Of a DNA stretch of 64,000 nt, positions 60,338 through 64,000 are shown piece after piece. A model generated the notes under the pieces. The model saw nothing but the letters and a program-made list of their open reading frames with translations, made no database searches and was not told the DNA's origin. The stretch spans positions 1,224,501-1,288,500 of the forward strand of contig CP009416.1 in the NCBI GenBank assembly GCA_000818095.1. Reading direction: 5' to 3'. The stretch comes from Jeotgalibacillus malaysiensis (GTDB lineage: Bacteria > Bacillota > Bacilli > Bacillales > Jeotgalibacillaceae). The first letter of the stretch is position 1. Every line of letters begins with the position of its first letter. The position numbers and the translations under genes are program-made.

Positions 60338-60374
60338 AAAAACGGCTGCTTCTTTTTCAGAGGCAGCCGTTTTG
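60338..60374 (+). terminator. Terminator of yitT
   Basis: AAAACGGCTGC / GCAGCCGTTTT 11-bp stem with a 13-nt loop, directly after the stop. Confidence 0.85.
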
Positions 60375-60383
60375 TGATTTACA

Positions 60384-60513
60384 TAACCGTTTCGCTCCGT
60401 TTCAGGCGGACGCTTTCCGGACGGCGGTTGCTGAGCCTCCTCAGGCTTCGCCTTGCGGGGTCTCAGCTTCCCGCTATTCGTCCCGGAGTCGCCGCCTTCC
60501 ACTCCGCTACACT
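60384..60513 (-). repeat. Dispersed GC-rich palindromic repeat between yitT and yitU
   Basis: Its reverse complement is almost the same as 31081-31204 over more than 100 bases (GGCGACTCCGGGACGAATAG, GGGAAGCTGAGACCCCGC, GTCCGGAAAGCGTCCGCC). It fills most of the gap between the convergent yitT and yitU. Confidence 0.8.
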
Positions 60514-60588
60514 TGATTTAGGTATAAACTGGCGTGATTTCAATAAGCCATTGCTTCTGTAACTTACCTGATAAAGTGAATAACAGAT

Positions 60589-61401
60589 TTAATATTTAAT
60601 ATTCAACCGGTCTTCTAAGAATAATGAGATGCCATCTTCGTTGTTGGTAGCGGTGATGTGTTTGGCTGTGGATCTGACGGTGTCGATTCCGTTGCCCATT
60701 GCGACGCCGAGCCCTGCGTAATCGAGCATTTCGAGGTCGTTATCTTCGTCTCCAAAGGCAATGATGCGATCTTTTGAGATCCCATAGTGATCAGCCACTT
60801 TTTTCAGTCCGACTGCTTTATTCAGACCGGATTTGACGATTTCGATCACGTGCCACGGCGCGCCCCAGCGTCTGTGATCGATCACTTCAGCATGAACTTC
60901 GCTGAGATGATTTCTGATACTTTCAACATGTGATTCATCAGCATGTATCAATAAACTCGTCGGGTTAGCCGGCAGGTAGGTTCTGAGGTCTCCTGCTGTA
61001 ATGGTGGGGTTACCGAAGCTGAATATATCAAGCAGCTTTTCATCATGATAATGAAGGTACACATCATCAAGAATTTCAGCTACCATATTATGAAATTCAT
61101 AGTCGTGTACTGCTTCTACAATATCCCTTACAACATTCAGGTTCATCGGTTCATGATGAAGTCCCCACTTTTGGTCAAGAGGGTGGTGAACATAAGCGCC
61201 GTTGAAATTCACAATCGGTGTATGGAGATCAAGCTCCTTATAATAGGCTTCACTCGCTCTAAAAGGTCTTCCGGTTGCAATCATCACTTCATGACCGGCT
61301 TCTTTTGCTTTTAAGAGCGTTCTTTTTGTTCTCTCGGAAATGACTTTTTCATCTGTCAGCAGAGTGCCATCGAGGTCTAATGCAATTAAATGTTTATCCA
61401 T
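60589..61401 (-). CDS. yitU: Cof-type HAD-superfamily phosphatase YitU
   Basis: 270 residues, the length of B. subtilis YitU. HAD motif I LIALDLDGTLL (D9 and D11), motif II ATGRPF (about 45-50), motif III Lys in SGLNKAVGL (about 193-201) and motif IV AFGDEDNDLEML (about 214-225) are intact, with a C2-type cap between. B. subtilis YitU is one of the FMN/5-amino-6-ribitylamino phosphate phosphatases; substrate here is inferred. ATG 61401 follows AAGGAG. Divergent from yitV. Confidence 0.9.
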   Translation of the reverse strand: MDKHLIALDLDGTLLTDEKVISERTKRTLLKAKEAGHEVMIATGRPFRASEAYYKELDLHTPIVNFNGAYVHHPLDQKWGLHHEPMNLNVVRDIVEAVHDYEFHNMVAEILDDVYLHYHDEKLLDIFSFGNPTITAGDLRTYLPANPTSLLIHADESHVESIRNHLSEVHAEVIDHRRWGAPWHVIEIVKSGLNKAVGLKKVADHYGISKDRIIAFGDEDNDLEMLDYAGLGVAMGNGIDTVRSTAKHITATNNEDGISLFLEDRLNIKY

Positions 61402-61530
61402 TGGAATACGCTCCTTCGCTTCTACGTCCTGACTCAATTGTATCACTCGAAGAAGATAAGGTGAAATAGTATACCACAATATGGTTATATGATAATATAT
61501 GAGCGAAAAGGATTGAGAGGAGCATCAGCG

Positions 61531-62295
61531 TTGATCGAAATACATAATCAGAATATTGCAGGTATACCATGTTTACTGGTTGAAAATAAGCAGGTTCAGC
61601 ATTCCCCGGTCATTTTTTTCTTCCACGGTTTTATGAGTGCTAAAGAACACAATCTTCATTATGCATACCTTTTAGCGGAAAAAGGTATTAATGTCGTCTT
61701 ACCTGATGCAGCCTATCATGGTGCGCGATCCGATGGTTCTGATGAGATGGTCATGAGCACGCGCTTTTGGCAGATTGTTGTCAGGTCCATCGAGGAGTTT
61801 AATGCAATGAAACAGGAGCTGGTCTCAACCGGCTATGCTAAAGAAGGTAAAATCGGTGCAGCAGGAACGTCAATGGGCGGTATTACAACGCTTGGATCGC
61901 TCAAACGCTATGAATGGATCCACACAGGGGTGAGTCTGATGGGCTCTCCGGCTTATGTAGGCTTTGCGAAAGCACAGATCCAGCACTTTGAAAGAAACGG
62001 CTTTAAACTGCCAATGAGTGATGAGGAAATTGATGAACAGTTGAAGGTACTTGAAGCATATGACCTCAGTCTTCATCCTGAAAAGCTGAACAATAGACCG
62101 CTTATGTTCTGGCACGGCAAGGCTGATACAGTTGTTCCTTATGAGCCGACATATGCATTTTTCAAATCTATCCATCAGGCCTATGATAACAAGGAAAACC
62201 TCAAATTTATAACTGAAGAGACTGAAGGTCATAAAGTGACAAGAAAAGGGTTGCTTGAAACCATTAAGTGGTTTGATCTTCATATGCAAACCTGA
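61531..62295 (+). CDS. yitV: Alpha/beta-hydrolase YitV
   Basis: 254 residues. IFFFHGFMSAKEHNL (about 28-42) forms the oxyanion region, the nucleophile is S114 in AGTSMGGIT, Asp in WHGKADTVVP (about 204-213) and His in EGHKVTR (about 238-244). Esterase or peptidase-like, substrate unknown. Start TTG 61531 is eight bases after AGGAG and matches the B. subtilis N-terminus; a longer frame to 61489 lacks a site. Precedes yitW by 60 nt. Confidence 0.87.
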   Translation: MIEIHNQNIAGIPCLLVENKQVQHSPVIFFFHGFMSAKEHNLHYAYLLAEKGINVVLPDAAYHGARSDGSDEMVMSTRFWQIVVRSIEEFNAMKQELVSTGYAKEGKIGAAGTSMGGITTLGSLKRYEWIHTGVSLMGSPAYVGFAKAQIQHFERNGFKLPMSDEEIDEQLKVLEAYDLSLHPEKLNNRPLMFWHGKADTVVPYEPTYAFFKSIHQAYDNKENLKFITEETEGHKVTRKGLLETIKWFDLHMQT

Positions 62296-62355
62296 CAGTT
62301 TCAGTGAACGCATTTTTTTGTTATGATAAAGGCAAAGCGTTAAAGGAGTGATTGG

Positions 62356-62664
62356 ATGGATCAGGATACTAAAGACAGCATCATGGGTGCCCTTGAACAG
62401 GTTATTGACCCTGAGCTTGGTATTGATATCGTAAACTTAGGCCTTGTCTATGATGTGTTTATGGACGATGCAGGAAATACAGAAGTTAAGATGACATTGA
62501 CATCTATGGGTTGTCCGCTTGCACCGGTTATTGTTGACCAGGTAAAAGCAGCACTTGCAGATGTACCAGAAGTAAAAGAAGTAGACGTTAATATTGTCTG
62601 GAGCCCGCCATGGAGCAAAGACAATATGTCACGCTACGCTAAGATCGCGTTGGGTATTACGTGA
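62356..62664 (+). CDS. yitW: MIP18/SufT-family Fe-S assembly protein YitW
   Basis: 102 residues: QVIDPELGIDIVNLGLVYD (about 15-33), conserved Cys C53 in SMGCPLAPVI, and C-terminal VWSPPWSKDNMS (about 84-95). DUF59 (SufT-like) proteins help deliver Fe-S clusters to clients. RBS AAAGGAGTG. Follows yitV as in Bacillus and ends with a strong terminator. Confidence 0.9.
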   Translation: MDQDTKDSIMGALEQVIDPELGIDIVNLGLVYDVFMDDAGNTEVKMTLTSMGCPLAPVIVDQVKAALADVPEVKEVDVNIVWSPPWSKDNMSRYAKIALGIT

Positions 62665-62675
62665 TCAACCAAATG

Positions 62676-62715
62676 AAAAACCGCTGGATCCTTAATGGGT
62701 TCAGCGGTTTTTTTG
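62676..62715 (+). terminator. Terminator of yitVW
   Basis: AAAAACCGCTG / CAGCGGTTTTT stem with a 15-nt loop, followed by more T. Confidence 0.85.
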
Positions 62716-62959
62716 TAGAAAATGTTTTTCAGCGGGGGTGGGTGCTTAGCGGTAAAGGCTATAAGCGTTCAAATAACGAAAAAGGTGATAGTAATCATGG
62801 GATAGGTGTAAGAATAATATGCATAGATGACAGATAAAATTTGCCCTTGGTCGAAGAGTATCGAATAAAACTCATTAGTGTCAGAAAAATTCAAAATACC
62901 GATAGATTTATTGCAAAAGGTGAACGAATTCCAGCCACCTCAACTTTCACTCCCCACTC
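62716..62959. other. Intergenic stretch with no recognised feature
   Basis: Roughly 240 AT-rich bases between convergent terminators. I read both strands for short frames with ribosome sites and found none (one GGTGATAG site leads to a two-codon frame). No repeat or RNA motif recognised. Confidence 0.6.
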
Positions 62960-62991
62960 AAAAAAGGCTCAGCCGTCAACACGGCCAAGCC
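62960..62991 (-). terminator. Terminator of uppP
   Basis: On the minus strand GGCT-TGGCCGT / ACGGCT-GAGCC followed by six T. Confidence 0.8.
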
Positions 62992-63049
62992 CTCCAATAA
63001 TTAAATGAAACAATTACCTATATGCAACGTACATAAGGAAACCAATTCT

Positions 63050-63880
63050 TTATGAAATCCAAAGGACAAGTAAAACAATTGGACCTACTGTCAGACAGTA
63101 AATCGCAAAATAAATCAGATTACCCTTCGCCATAATATTCATAAACCACTTAAGCGAGAAGTATGAAGCAATGAGTGATGCGATAAATGCCAGCAGGTAA
63201 GGCAGCCACAGGTCAGCAAGATTATCATCCTGCAGAAAATCTGAAAAGCTCAGTACCATACCGCCAAGGCTTACAGGGACAAACAGCAGGAAAGAATAGC
63301 GCAGTGCTGTTTCCTGGTGAATCCCTCTTGCCATAGCTGCGACAATTGTTGCACCGCTCCGGCTGATACCCGGTATCAGTGCGATTGCCTGAGCACCACC
63401 GATGATTAATGCATCCTTAATAGACATTCCGCTCTCGCCGCGTTTACCACGCAGGTTTCTGATCAAAAATAATGCGATACCTGTGATCATTAATGTAATC
63501 GCAACCGTCTGAGGGCCTGAAAGACGTGAAATATCATCATCAAACAGAACGCCGATTACACCGGCAGGAATTGTACCGATAATCAGATACAAAATAAAGT
63601 TGAATTCAGTTTTATCTTCAGGCTTTCTTGTTTTTATGTAGCCGAGGCCTCTGGTGATCAGACGCATAATATCTTCTCTGAAAACGAGCAAAACTGCGAT
63701 CAGTGAAGCTGAGTTCACCATTAATTCAAACGTAAAGTTGTTTCCTTCAATTTCAATACCGAGAAAATATTGTGCCAGCTGAAGATGTCCGCTGGATGAG
63801 ATTGGAATCGGTTCAGTAAATCCCTGAAACAATCCGAGAAAAGTAAATTTTAATAGTAACCAAAGCTGTTCAATTTCCAT
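63050..63880 (-). CDS. uppP: Undecaprenyl-diphosphatase UppP (BacA)
   Basis: 276 residues, about seven or eight membrane spans. The family motifs [15 protein letters not shown] (E23, S28-S30, H32; the usual [15 protein letters not shown]) and [10 protein letters not shown] (about 170-179) are both present and complete. It hydrolyses undecaprenyl pyrophosphate to recycle the lipid carrier for wall synthesis and confers bacitracin tolerance. The start is ATG 63880, with TGGAGG upstream; 15 in-frame upstream codons are rejected. A note: Pro replaces the usual Phe/Leu after TE. Confidence 0.93.
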   Translation of the reverse strand: MEIEQLWLLLKFTFLGLFQGFTEPIPISSSGHLQLAQYFLGIEIEGNNFTFELMVNSASLIAVLLVFREDIMRLITRGLGYIKTRKPEDKTEFNFILYLIIGTIPAGVIGVLFDDDISRLSGPQTVAITLMITGIALFLIRNLRGKRGESGMSIKDALIIGGAQAIALIPGISRSGATIVAAMARGIHQETALRYSFLLFVPVSLGGMVLSFSDFLQDDNLADLWLPYLLAFIASLIASYFSLKWFMNIMAKGNLIYFAIYCLTVGPIVLLVLWIS

Positions 63881-63954
63881 AAAATCCTCCATTATTTTAG
63901 CATCACACGCTCTTAATTTAACCACCGAAAAGGGAAGATGTAAAGTGCTGGTTC

Positions 63955-63984
63955 TTTACAATTTGATGAAGAGAATGATAAAAT
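63955..63984 (+). promoter_or_regulatory. Possible promoter for a gene beyond the right edge
   Basis: TTTACA, 18-nt spacer, TAAAAT at 63979-63984. No gene begins within the last 16 bases. Confidence 0.35.
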
Positions 63985-64000
63985 ACGACAAAAGGTCAAA

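Overview
The window looks like a chromosomal segment of a low-to-moderate GC, spore-former-type Bacillota (order Bacillales). Shine-Dalgarno sites are strong (AGGAGG-like), GTG and TTG starts are frequent, and terminators are Rho-independent. Gene content and order follow the B. subtilis yha-yhf-yhj-yis-yit arc: hpr, yhaH, trpP, hit, ecsAB, then hmoB/hemEHY, yhfH/yhfI/lplJ/lcfB, yhzC/comK, yhjD/yhjE/signal peptidase, addBA, yisK/yisL and yitS-yitW. A C30 carotenoid cluster and many GC-rich intergenic repeats suggest a pigmented marine or soil relative such as Jeotgalibacillus or another Planococcaceae-like genus. The genus is an inference from memory of gene content. I see no rRNA, tRNA, insertion sequence, prophage or CRISPR array.

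Layout: 0-7.6 kb holds the Hpr regulator, a tryptophan transporter with a TRAP-like leader, HIT protein, the EcsAB transporter, an M20 peptidase and a PAP2 phosphatase. 7.8-10.4 kb is liaFSR (cell-envelope stress). 10.5-14.8 kb is haem metabolism: a haem-degrading monooxygenase diverges from hemE-hemH-hemY of the coproporphyrin-dependent route. 14.8-18.6 kb holds a tiny zinc-ribbon protein, YhfI, lipoate ligase and an acyl-CoA ligase with a FadR operator. 18.6-25.8 kb holds a UbiB-like kinase, enoyl-CoA hydratase, the azlCD exporter with a divergent cupin regulator, and small membrane proteins. 25.9-27.3 kb is the competence locus. 27.5-31 kb holds an S9 peptidase, a DedA-like protein and a signal peptidase. 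31.3-38.4 kb is the AddAB recombination helicase-nuclease. 38.4-41.4 kb holds a DUF418 protein, yisK and yisL. 41.5-45.3 kb holds carotenoid genes. 45.4-47.2 kb is glnK-amt with three GlnR/TnrA boxes. 47.4-48.7 kb is a MATE exporter. 48.8-57 kb is a maltodextrin locus: intracellular neopullulanase, the MalEFG importer, a membrane-anchored amylase and a LacI-type regulator. 57-62.7 kb holds CoA-disulfide reductase and yitSTUVW. 63-63.9 kb is uppP.

How it fits together: the maltodextrin genes form one metabolic unit. A surface amylase cuts starch, MalEFG imports the dextrins, the neopullulanase finishes hydrolysis in the cytoplasm, and a LacI protein plus CcpA probably act on the two operators and cre in the divergent promoter region. 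No importer ATPase is present, so a shared MsmX-type ATPase elsewhere is expected. Several genes concern the envelope (liaFSR, PAP2, uppP, Ecs, signal peptidase).

The structure least explained by ordinary genes is intergenic. It comprises a dispersed family of roughly 100-130 bp GC-rich palindromic repeats (at least six recognisable copies plus fragments), an 85-bp near-perfect palindrome after liaR, and a 21-bp-period tandem array between lcfB and the UbiB-kinase pair. Strikingly symmetrical operators precede azlC, yitS and comK.
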